Source of the DNA: Stropharia rugosoannulata
Lineage: Eukaryota > Basidiomycota > Agaricomycetes > Agaricales > Strophariaceae
Assembly: GCA_028532985.1 (NCBI GenBank)
Contig: JANCIK010000010.1
Location: forward strand, 2,418,001-2,482,000
Reading direction: 5' to 3'
DNA length: 64,000 nucleotides
Part shown: positions 1 to 10,000 of the stretch, one piece after another
Layout of the letters: each line of letters begins with the position of its first letter
How positions within the stretch are numbered: position 1 is the first letter of the stretch
Notes under the pieces: model-generated
Told to the model about the DNA's origin: nothing
Seen by the model: only the letters and a program-made list of their open reading frames with translations
The model's database searches: none
Translations under genes and position numbers: made by a program

Positions 1-1804
1 CCTTCTCTGCTGCGATGATAGCGTCAGCCTCTTCAGCTTGGCGGAGGGCCGCGTCCTCGAAAGCTTGAGATTCGGCTGCATTGAAGGCTTCTAGAGTTAT
101 AGCCTGATCAGGCTGGGGGGCGGGAATGAAGGTGGTGGGGTCAAAGCGCGGGTGCTTTGGGTCATAGAAAGAGGCGGCGGGGGCAACGATGAGGGGATCT
201 TCCACGACGGCGGGGGCACAAAGAGAGGCGTAGGCCTCGTGCAAGCGGTTGAGGTCAAGGCAGCGGAGCGCGTCGAATGTTTCGCAATCACGGAAGCGCG
301 GGCCAATAATGATCCCGGTGGGAAGAGTGAGCGCCATGGCGCGCGCCAGCTGTGAAAGTTCAATTAGTTGACCAAAGAACATGCGCTCAGCGGAGCGGCG
401 CTGCTCTTCAGCCACATGAGCCTGCTCCGTGTAGGCGCTGAGGCGAGCGAAGCCAGACAGAAGGCCTGGAAAGAAAGATTATAAGTCAGAATGATAGATA
501 GTGACGGAAAGTGGACTTACTGGTCAGAGAAGTACGATGCCACAGGGAGGAGTCTTCAATCGTTTTGTCGACCTCCGCGGGCTCGCAACAGAAGAGGCAT
601 TTTCCCTTCTGCTGGGTACTGCAAGTGCAGCAATTCCGTGCCCACCCACGGCAGATGCACTGATGGAGGCCTTCGTTTATACGAGCGTTGAAAGGACGCG
701 CGCAGTGGTTGCACACCATTCCTCGCTGGGGAAGAGTAAACAAGTCAATAAAAATAAAATAAAATAAAAAGCCCAGCGGGCAGATGAGACACGCACGATA
801 ATAGCGCCTTCGAGGCGGGACTCGGAAGGGAGCATGCTCATATCAATGGCGTCGGGGAGGGGGGCACCAGCCAGGGCAAGCTTCGCAGAAAACACAGGAG
901 GCAGGACGTCGAGAATCGGGTAGGTAGACTTGTAAGCAACCTTGTTACTGTCGGGACGGGTATTCGTGATCTCCTCGATTCTGCTGTCAGTCAGGGCCAA
1001 AGGAGGGCCGCCAGCGGAGCGGACGAAAGAAACCCCCGCTGAGGACTCGAGATCCGCCTGGGCTGTGGAAAGATCAGTAAAGAAAAGGGCAAGAAGGGCG
1101 TCGAGAAGAGACATACCAGCAATAGCGGCACTGGCAGCCAGTGCAGCTGGGCGCTGACGTTTGATTGGCTTGGGGAGTGGCGCGGAAGGAACGACGACAA
1201 CAGGGGGAGTGGGAAGGCGCTTCCGCTTATCCTTGCGCACAGCGGGCGACGGAGATGAGGGCCGCTGAACTTCGTCGTCGGAAATCATAATGACATCTTC
1301 TACGGCAGGGGCAGCGCTAAGCAAGAGGGGATCGGGGGAGGGGTGAGGAGCGGAACCCAACAGCGGGCGGGGGCCAGGATTGTCGGTACCGTCCCACTGG
1401 GTGGGGAAGGCGGTTGCGAAGAATTGGAGATAAGAAGCCAAGGGCTGGTAACCGCTGGTAAACCAGCGACGCGCTTGCAGCTTCGGAGCAAGAGAAGGGT
1501 CGTCCGCGATGAGCATGTCGGCCACCGCAGAAAGAAGGATGCACAGTTCGCGTACCCCGCTGTGGTAAAGGCCGTCGGAGCAATGGACACTCAGGTGGTC
1601 TTCGACAGTGTTGTCAATGACCCCCCGGAGATCCTCCAGACGAGCCAACCCATCATCGGAGAGGTCATCAGCGCCGGCCAAGATTTCAAATTCTTGATAG
1701 ATGGCGAGCGCAGGGCAGAGTCGACGGAAACGATCCTGGGCGTCCAATTGTGCGTCCGCGCGCTCTTGAGCACGGCAGCGGCGGTCGAAATTCTTGAGAG
1801 ACAT
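1..1804 (-). CDS. aORF1 of the upstream A copy, 3' end cut by the window edge
   Basis: This is the second copy of the aORF1 gene described at 15620-17578. By offset the exons are 1804-1117, 1062-797, 725-521 and 465-1, with introns at 1063-1116, 726-796 and 466-520. The N-terminus starts MSLKNFDRRC. The Cys-rich segment lies in exon 3. Exon 4 has 9 bp more than the 15.6 kb copy, and the extra bases restore residues that align better with the element-B protein (GPRFRDC against GSHFADC). This copy therefore looks ancestral there and the downstream one derived. The stop codon lies beyond the left edge. The function is unknown. Confidence 0.7.
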
Positions 1805-1886
1805 AGCAGCGAAGAAATTAGAAGAGCGTGCAGGTGGTCTGCAAACGAGGGAAGAAAGGGAATGAGCATCAAGGGAAAGCCAGACC

Positions 1887-1898
1887 CCTGCTTATAAA
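1887..1898 (-). promoter_or_regulatory. TATA-like box of upstream aORF1 copy
   Basis: Read on the minus strand this is TTTATAAGCAGG, 83-94 bp upstream of the ATG at 1804. The same sequence and spacing recur at 17661-17672. Confidence 0.45.
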
Positions 1899-2222
1899 CG
1901 ATAACGCTCGCACTATGGAGGAATTTTCTGGAAGATAAACTACAGTGTGGCGGCGTCACATAAACTTTCAGGCAATCTACATAGAGGGCAGGGGTTTAGA
2001 AGCAGCGGCACGAAGGTGAAAAGGGGAAAGAATATCCTTAAACGGAGAAAGAAACAGATAACAATGAAAGTGGGTATCGGAGACGACCGAGAGCTAAAGA
2101 TAGGCAAATAGGCGCTGGGGAAAGCTGAAAATAGAAAATGAGGTGCTAAAAGTAGACGCGGGGACAGTACTAGGTCTAAAAATACAGGAGGAGCTTGACT
2201 GAGGACAGTCAAAATTTTTAGT

Positions 2223-2232
2223 GAAGGGGAGA
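2223..2232 (+). other. Polypurine tract before LTR A1
   Basis: GAAGGGGAGA abuts the LTR start TGACAGG. The identical tract precedes LTR A2. It belongs to the upstream tandem copy and would prime plus-strand DNA synthesis. Confidence 0.6.
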
Positions 2233-3644
2233 TGACAGGCCTGCGTTTACACCAGGACTGTAAGTGGTCACAGCGGGCGTCTTGGGCTGGAGTGCAGGGG
2301 TGCAGCGGAGCGGTGACTAGCCTGGTCAGCCGTCTCAGTGCTCAGCGCGTGCATCACAAATCATCACGTGTGTGCTCAGCAGGCGATTGTGTGGGGTTCA
2401 GCGGACTGTACGGGCCACAAGTACACAGTTGAAGTACCTGGAATAGCTGTCAGCGGAGCACATAACGGTTACTGTCTTCTCAGCGGGAGACAGGAGTACA
2501 GCTGAGCGGAGAATATCAAAGGCGACGAGCAGGACTGTGTGTAGACGGCGTCTCAAAGGGACTCAGCGGAACACATTACAAAGGCGAAATTTGCCTAAGT
2601 CCACTCGTCAGGTGACCGTGGTGTGCGCTGGAGCGTGTGATGCCCGAGGGAATGAACAATGCACACAGCACGGACTCCGCTGGGGAACTTTGGCAACGGT
2701 GACCAGACCTCGATGACCAAGAAGGAACCGCCCAGCGGAGTTTAACGGCGTCTCTCGGCGGAGGCTGGCCACACAACGGGGTCAGGTCGCGCTCAGCGGA
2801 GTAGCCATCAAAACGCCCAGCGGAGGCACATGTGCTCAGCGGACCTTTGGTCCGGCGTTGCTAGTATTTACTCTCCACCTAAATTAGTACACAGCGCGTC
2901 TATATAAACTTGTAATTGTAACTACGGAAATCAAGCAATTGTCTACCCACTAGATCTGTGTGTTGGGCTCCGTCCCAGACCGTCAGCGGGCTGTGTTTAG
3001 CTTTTGTTAGGGTCTTTACTGTGAAGTTATTGTGAATCATAGAAGTTTTGGATAGCTTCTGGCCACCGGGTCATTTGGAGAGCTCAGCGGGGAGTCAGTG
3101 CAACCGTGTACGAAAACTCGCGCTGTAGTGTTTTGTGAATTGAGACTGCACCACCGGGTGAACGAGGTTCTGGATAGCCTCAGCGGAATAGGACTTTGGA
3201 CAGTCCCAGCGGAACGACTTTGGATAGTCAGCAGAGCGAGGCACAATTGGAATACCAGCTTGTGTGAGCATCTGCATCAGTCACCGGACCTCAAACCCAC
3301 TCAGCGGAATAAGCCCCGCAGAGCCACCATCAAAACTACACATTACTATCGATACCCGGCGCTCAGCGGAGGTCGCCCAGACATTAATCTGAGACTTCTA
3401 GAATTAAACCCCTCCTTAGAAACGAACTTGCAGGCACTGTACAGCGGACATCTGGACTGAACTTACAAGACTCTTAAACATCACAGTCCGCTCAGCGGAG
3501 AGGACCAGGAGAAGCGTAGACATCTATAATCCGTTTAGCTGAAGAGCGTCGCTCGATCTAAGGGATACTAGGATCTCGCTCCGCTGGGGTTGTGTGTGTT
3601 TGTGTCTCTTGTGATTCGAGTCTAGCCCCGCGGCAGACCTCTCA
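2233..3644 (+). repeat. LTR A1, left long terminal repeat of element A (1412 bp)
   Basis: It starts TGACAGGCC and ends GACCTCTCA, so it has TG...CA ends. It is near-identical to 18007-19417 and related to the decayed copy at 30754-32167. Its 3' half aligns with the B-family LTRs. A TATA box lies at 2901-2908. Hand counting gives 20 CAGCGG/CCGCTG words in 1.4 kb, against fewer than one expected by chance. Confidence 0.93.
2901..2908 (+). promoter_or_regulatory. LTR A1 TATA box
   Basis: TATATAAA lies in a stretch conserved between A and B LTRs, which share the downstream sequence around CTACCCACTAGATCTGTG. It is the likely Pol II promoter of the genomic transcript. Confidence 0.6.
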
Positions 3645-3646
3645 TC

Positions 3647-3664
3647 TGGAGCCCACCGCGAGGG
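3647..3664 (+). other. Primer-binding site of element A
   Basis: TGGAGCCCACCGCGAGGG starts two bases after the LTR, as expected for a site pairing with a tRNA 3' CCA end. Element B has the same site with one change (TGGAGCCCACTGCGAGGG at 43631). I cannot name the tRNA from sequence alone. Confidence 0.65.
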
Positions 3665-3826
3665 GTAGGTTCAGAAATCTCATATAGTGTTTCGGGGACC
3701 ACGGCTTAGCGCCTATTACAAAACATTTCAAAAATTTCAAATACAACGGGGACGAGTAACAAGCGAGGCAAATTTCCTGCACCGTCGTCGCTAGCAGAAC
3801 CAGCGGAGGCTAGACCATCATTTGGT
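3665..3826 (+). other. Leader between primer-binding site and gag
   Basis: The leader is non-coding and AT-rich near its end. The stretch after about 3750 is conserved in B. The gag frame stays open upstream of the likely start, so an upstream non-ATG start cannot be excluded. Confidence 0.4.
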
Positions 3827-3829
3827 ATA

Positions 3830-5777
3830 TTGCCTCCAAGCGGGCGATCGACTAGGAGCAAGAAAGACGCTGAGCTTGTGGAACCATTGGTGATTACACC
3901 TACTCGAGATAGAAAAGCGAAGAGGAAAGCAAAGGAAGAGGCGTGGCTACAGATAGAAACACAGGATCTTGCTCAGCGCGTACCAGGAGCGCTTACAGAG
4001 AGTGACTCAGAGCGGGAGGACGGGCCCAGCGGATTCTGGGGACCGCCTTCTGGAATTGAAACAGACGACCGCTCAGCGGACGGAGACATTACGCTTGAAG
4101 TTGCACCATTTGGCTCATCAGATAGCCAAGCTACTCAAGACACACCTCCTCCGTTTTCGGAAGTATTCGAGACTGCTAAGAGATCCGCTCAGCGGACGAC
4201 AGATAATAGTGAGAGTGAGGCCGAGCGCGTGGCCAGAGATATATTTGAAGGAGACTTGTCAGACCTTTCCACAAGTAAACACGAACCGCCCCCTGAAATT
4301 ATCACCATGCCTAAGGAAACGTCTATGCCTGTGCGCGGAGCGCGCGGTGCACCAAGCTTCGACCCCTCTGCTGAGCGTGATGAACTCCCACGCTACTTCG
4401 AGGACTTAGAGGACTGGTTCAAGCGCTGAGGTGACGGAGGATGATGAGAGGAGAGGCTATGTAATCAAATATGTACCCATGCAGACAGCGGAGGAGTGGA
4501 AGAATTTACCAGGCTATGACACCAAGAGTTACGCTGAGCTGAAGAAGATGATCCTCAATGAATATCCTGAGGTGATCAGTATTCAGACGGGGTCCATCGC
4601 GCGCCTAAAGAAGCTGTGCAAGGAGAACCAGCGCATCTCGGAGGAAGACCTCCAGGTGCTGTTGGACTTCAAGCGGGCATTCTTAGCGGAGGCAGCGAAG
4701 TTGACCAAGGCGCCTACCTTGCTGGCCAATCATACACTGGTGACCTACTTCACCAAAAGTCTCACAGCGGGGTTCAGGGAGAGGTTGTTTAACAAGCTGG
4801 ATATCGACTACACTACGAGAACGTCGTTTGACAAGTACCTAAAGGAACGCAATATACCCTTTACGGCGCCAGCGGGGATTCAGGTGGAAGCGCAGACTGA
4901 GGACATGTATCCGCTGAAGCAGGTGGCAGAAATGGCGGAGCAGATGGCGCGCACCAAGAATCCTAGCACTTCGCTCAGCCTGACTCGAGACTCAGCGGAC
5001 AGGCTCATGCCTGTACCTGCCATCAAGACCGAGTCAGCGGAGGTGCATACGCTGTGCGGGGAGATTGAGGACTTGAAGGGTTTTGTAGCGTCGTTTAAAG
5101 ATACGTTGTCGCTGGTAGAAAAGACGGTGGCGAAGTCAAAGGAGACCAATAAGAAGGAGTTGGAAGATATTCTGTGCAATGTAATGTCATCGCGGGCGGC
5201 GCCTGTCGCTGCGCCAGTCCAGCCAGCGGTACCTATGATGCCAATGGGAGGACCAGGTTTCAGCGGAGCGCCGCTGCGTCCGTTTCAATACCAACAGCGA
5301 CCTGAACCGAGGTGCTTCTATTGTAAACAGACGGGACACATCGTAGCGGAGTGTATTGTGAGGCAACAGGATCTGTCCGCTGGGAAGATAATCATTACGG
5401 AAGCTGGAAGGCTCCAGCTGCCAGATGGATCGTCATTACCTTGGGACCCTTCGCGCGCTATCAAAGAACGTGTAGATGAGTGGCACAAGAAGAATGGGCC
5501 GCCAGCGCAGCAGACCTACATGGCGCCGGTACACCCAGCATACATGGGGACTCCGCCGAGCATGGTGTACGCCCAGGTCTACCAACCAGCCAGCTCTCTC
5601 GATGAGACTTATGAGGAGCAAATTCGAACGCTGAAACAGGAGCTGGACAGCCGGAAGGCGTTCTTAAAGGAGCGCTCAGCGGTCAAGACGCCAGAGGAGG
5701 TGATAGAGGAACAGCGGCAGCTGATCGCGACCATGAAAGCGGAGCGGGATGCAGCGCTGAGCCAGGGTTTCGATTGA
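3830..5777 (+). pseudogene. gag of element A (capsid and nucleocapsid), frameshifted
   Basis: This encodes the retroelement structural polyprotein. The first part (3830-4429) is acidic and low-complexity. The second (4431-5777) holds the capsid-like helical region, a CCHC zinc knuckle CFYCKQTGHIVAEC at about 5321-5362 that would bind element RNA, and a charged C-terminal coiled-coil-like tail. Compared with B, two lesions are visible. The B start ATG (43810) is ATA here at 3827-3829, and two bases are missing near 4425, which puts TGA after DWFKR. The gag stop at 5775-5777 overlaps the protease frame and is preceded by a canonical -1 slippery site. Confident as Ty3-type Gag. Confidence 0.85.
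5765..5771 (+). promoter_or_regulatory. -1 ribosomal frameshift heptamer G GGU UUC at the gag/protease junction
   Basis: In the gag frame the codons are CAG GGT TTC GAT TGA. GGGTTTC fits the X XXY YYZ rule exactly, and the protease frame lies at -1. Element B has the same heptamer at 45753-45759, also followed by GAT TGA. This would yield a Gag-Pro fusion from a minority of ribosomes. Confidence 0.65.
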
Positions 5778-7051
5778 GTCTGATGAAGGGAAGCGCGGGC
5801 AGAGTTCAGCGTAGCGGCTCTGATAAACCCAAGAACCCGGAAGACGTAAATAAGAAGCTACCAGTAAGAAGTACACCAAGGACAACTATCGAGGAGGTCG
5901 ACAGCGGAGATGAGGAAGAGTTTATAGAAGAGATTAGTAGACAGGCGCCCAGCGGAGCGGAGAAAAAGAAAGTAAGCTTCGCAGCGCCAGCGCAGAAAGT
6001 TGGGGAGAATAAAAAGCCAGCACAGGTGCCGTATGTAATGGTTCCTCCGCTGCGCGTACCAGAAAAGAGTCGGCCGCCTGTAAGAGAAGCGCCGGTGCCA
6101 GTGATAGAGAAAAGGAAGCCAGCGTATAAGTTGCGCGCGGCCATTGAGGATGAAGCGCAAGCGGACGAAGTCCTTAAGCGTTTAGAGAGCCAGAAAATAG
6201 AGATCACTCAAGGGCAATTATTGGGGATCTCTACAGCGGGGTTTAGGAGGAAGTTTGTCGAGCGTATCATACCGCGCAAAGTTCCGCTGGATGTAAATAC
6301 CATGCGGGTTTTGCAGCTGGATTATGAGGCAGAGGAGTGGGAGATGGACGAGGCCATCGCCCAGCTGAAGCAGGAGAATGAAGAAGAAGAGTTCATGCGA
6401 ATGGACGAGCTCCCAGCGGCGACATTCCTCACTTGCGCGGAGGAGCGCGGTGGATTACAACCCGGCACAATAATCATGGAGGATCCCTATGAGCAATACA
6501 TCTCGACGTTACAACCAGGCGAAAAGCCAAAGGGATTAATTGTGGCACGAGAGTCGCACCATCTCAAGGCGGTATTTCCGCTGATCAATGGGAAAGGCCG
6601 TGCGGAGACTCTGCTCGACAGCGGATCGCAAATAGTGTCTATGGCGCAAGATACTGCGGAGCGACTAGGCTTAAGCTGGGATCCTGACTTTACCATTAGG
6701 ATGCAGAGCGCTAACAAACAAGTCGAGTCGACTAAGGGTTTAGCGCGGAATGTACCTTTTGTGTTCAGCGGACTGACAGTGTACCTACAAGTGCACGTGA
6801 TCAGCGCGGCCGCCTATGAGGTTCTGTTGGGGAAGCCGTTCGAAATTCTCACTGAAAGCAATGTGAAGACGCGCGGGGATGGCACAGTGGAACTTACGCT
6901 GACGGACCCAAACACTCAGCGGAAGCTAGTGGTACCCACGTATAATTGAGGGTGCGGGCCGAAGATACTTCAGCGGGAACCAGATGTGCAGGACTCCAGC
7001 GCAGCGGAGGAGCCGCACGCCGACCAGGATTTTCAGTCCTCGATGATTTGA
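5774..7051 (+). pseudogene. Aspartic protease ORF of element A, one nonsense codon
   Basis: This is the retropepsin-type protease that cleaves the polyproteins. The catalytic region reads LLDSGSQIVSM (DSG-S motif) near 6610-6645, followed by the conserved ILTESNVKTRGDG segment near the end. The N-terminal half is charged, rich in Glu and Lys, and looks like linker. A TGA at 6947-6949 replaces CGA, which is intact in B, and cuts the frame. Without it the ORF would run to TGA at 7049-7051, ending DQDFQSSMI in both elements. The final stop overlaps the pol start as TGATG. Confidence 0.8.
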
Positions 7052-10000
7052 TGCGTCAAGGAGAGGTCGCGTTAATGTTCGAGCGGGATGATAGGACTGG
7101 AAAGATAGAGATAGCGGGGTATGCATTGCCAAAGAAGGGAGGGAGATTTGGCTCCGCTGAGCTGAGAGATGTGTACATGGCTCAAGCTGTGCACGAGGCT
7201 AAGATGGAGGATAAAGAGAAAGCATCAATTTATAAGTACTTTCAGCAAAAGGAATGGCGAGAAAAAGAGACGGTGAAAGGAGAGCCTAGGGGGCAATTCC
7301 GCTCAGCGGACCCCGAGCAAGGCCAGTCCGCGGAAAGGAGTAACTAGAAAGCGGTTAAGTGGTAAGAATGCCACTACTGTAACCGTCTTTGCAGGAAAGA
7401 AATATAAGCCGGTCGCTGACAAGGTCAGGCCCGTTTATCAAGAGCTACCAGAGAAATTCAGGATAGTGAGAGAAATAAAGGGAGATCCGCTGAAAGAAAT
7501 GCCTCCGCTGACGGTACACCCACCAGAGTTTGTACCCACGGGAAGGTACACAGCGGAGCGGAAGGAGGAAATAGATAAAGCGCACGGAGGAGATTTCCTG
7601 TGGCCAGAGGAGCGCAAGCTAGTACATCAGGTGTTCATGCAGCAGAATGAGGCGTTTGCGTGGGATGACACGGAAAAGGGGAGGTTTAGAACAGACTTCT
7701 TCCTGCCGGTAGATATTCCAACGGTAGAACATACGCCGTGGGTACTGAAAAATATACCCATTCCGCCAGGCATGTACGAGCGGGTGTGCAAGTTCATCAC
7801 TACTAAGATCCGCACTGGGACTTATGAACCATCCAGTTCATCATACCGGTCGCGCTGGTTCACAGTAACGAAGAAAGACGGGGTGTCCTTTAGAATAGTA
7901 CACAGCTTAGAGCCGCTGAACGCTGTTACCATCGCACACTCAGGATTGCCACCGGCAGCGGAGAGTTTGGCAGAACACTTCGCTGGGCGTGCGTGCGGCG
8001 GAATACTGGACTTGTATGTAGGTTACGACGAGCGGCTCTTAGCGGAGTCGTCTCGCGACTTAACAACATTCCAGACACCGTTTGGTGCGCTCCGCTTAGT
8101 AACCTTACCAATGGGCTGGACCAATTCTGTACCCATCTTTCATGAAGATGTAACTTATATTCTCCGCGATGAAATACCAGACGTCACGGAGCCGTACATT
8201 GACGATGTGCCTATCCGCTGAGAGGTCTACTGCGTAGCTAGACTCGAAATCGCGAAACACAACACACACACACACACCCAGCGGAGCGAGATCCTATCCC
8301 TTAGATCGAGCGAACGCCCTCAACTAAATGGTAGTATAATCTATGCTCTGCTCTGGTTCCCGTTCTGGGCGTGCGATGCGCACCTCGTGTCCTCTAGTCT
8401 TTGTAATAGCAAGTAGTGCCTGCAAGTTCGTTTGTAAGGAGGGGTTTAATTCTAGTAAATCTCGGATAGAGCCCGGTTGCTAGTGGCGTGCGCTAGGCAA
8501 AATGATGAATGAAATAAGTTGTGTTTAGCAAACGGCTTCGCTGCGCGCACTTCCGGGTCTGGTGACCTCGTGCGATGCGCGGACTCTCCAAAGTCCAACA
8601 ATCCAAGACTCTCCAAAGTCTTTCACCCGGCGGTGCAGTCTCACAGTCTAAACACTACAGTGCGAGTTTCCGTACACGGTTGTACTGACTCCTCACTGAG
8701 CTCTCCAAATGACCCGGTGGCCAGAAGCTATCCAAAACTCCTATAATTCACAGAACACTTCACAGTTAAGACCCTAACAAAAGCTAAACACAGCCCGCTG
8801 ACGGCCTGGGACAGAACCCAGCACACAGATCTAGTGGGTAGACAATTGCTTAAATTACTATAGACAAGGATACAGGTTTATATGCGATGTGCGCATGTGT
8901 ACTAATAATAAGGTAAAGTAAATACTAGCAACGCGCGGCCAAAGGTCCGCGCATCGCTTCCGGGCTTCCCTTCGAGTGTCCTGATCCCTTGGCATTCGCT
9001 GTGCGCATGTCGTTCATTCCCTCGGGCTTTTGCGCGTCTTTTGATGCGCGCCGCCACGGTCACATGATGTGTGGACTTAGACAAATTCTGCCTTTGCGAT
9101 GCGCGCATATGAGATACGCGCACAGCCCTTCACACCGCCTTTGGTATCCGCTCAGCTGTACTCACACCGCTCTTTGCTGGTGCTTAACCATTCTACGCTT
9201 CCCTGATCGCTCGCACAGACGGCCAAACTATGCACTCTAGACTGTGCAGCTCGCTGACCAATCCTTCTCGCGATACGGTGCGCGCAGGCGCTTGTAGTCA
9301 TGATGCTCGCGCGCTGATAGCTATAGACTATGAGGCAGGCTCAACTCTAGTCCCTCTGTGTTTCCCGCGCGCAGCTATCCCACTAGCGGACCTTCTAACT
9401 GTTTACACCCGTAGCCAAAAAGCAGCCCTGTCACCGCGGACCGAAGACACGGTATGAATTAGAGGATGGAGGGTACGAGACGATTCCAGAGAACAGCGGA
9501 ATCAGGCGTTTTGTGTGGGAACACATGCAAAATGTGAATAGGATAGTTCAGCGGATGAAGTACTCAGGAGGGACTTTCAGCGGAAAGAAATCCATATTGT
9601 GTGCAGCGGAGATTGTAGTGGTGGGACACTTATGTACCTACGAGGGTCGAAAGCCAGCGCCAGATAAAGTACACGCTATCCTCAACTGGGGGCCGTGTAA
9701 GAATGTCAGCGATGTGCGCGCCTTCATGGGTACGATGGGGCTCCTGCGTATTTACATCTCAGACTACGCTAAGCGAGCGGAGCACATACAGCGATTGTTG
9801 CGTGGGAAAGAACCCTTCGAGTGGGGGCCAGCGCAGCAAGCCAGTATGGACGCACTGAAGGATGGAGTGCGGAACGCACACTGTGTCAAGCCGCTGGACT
9901 ATACACTGCCAGGACCAATCACGCTGGCAGTAGATACGTCTTGGCGCGCTGTAGGATTTTATATCTACCAGCAAGATCCGCTGAACGCGAAGAAGCGCGT

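Larger units (their letters stand above)
1..2232 (+). mobile_element. 3' end of an upstream element-A copy, sharing LTR A1
   Basis: This stretch matches 15784-18006 almost base for base. It holds a truncated aORF1, its promoter and the purine-rich tract at 2223-2232 that directly precedes LTR A1. An LTR preceded by a polypurine tract and followed by a primer-binding site is the mark of tandem elements sharing one LTR. The two copies differ by small indels totalling 9 bp in aORF1 exon 4. Confidence 0.85.

Noticed and set aside
1343..1897. 184-aa plus-strand ORF (repeated at 17117-17671)
   Set aside because: It lies exactly opposite aORF1 exon 1. The minus strand has introns, a promoter and a homologue in B. 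The plus ORF has none of these.
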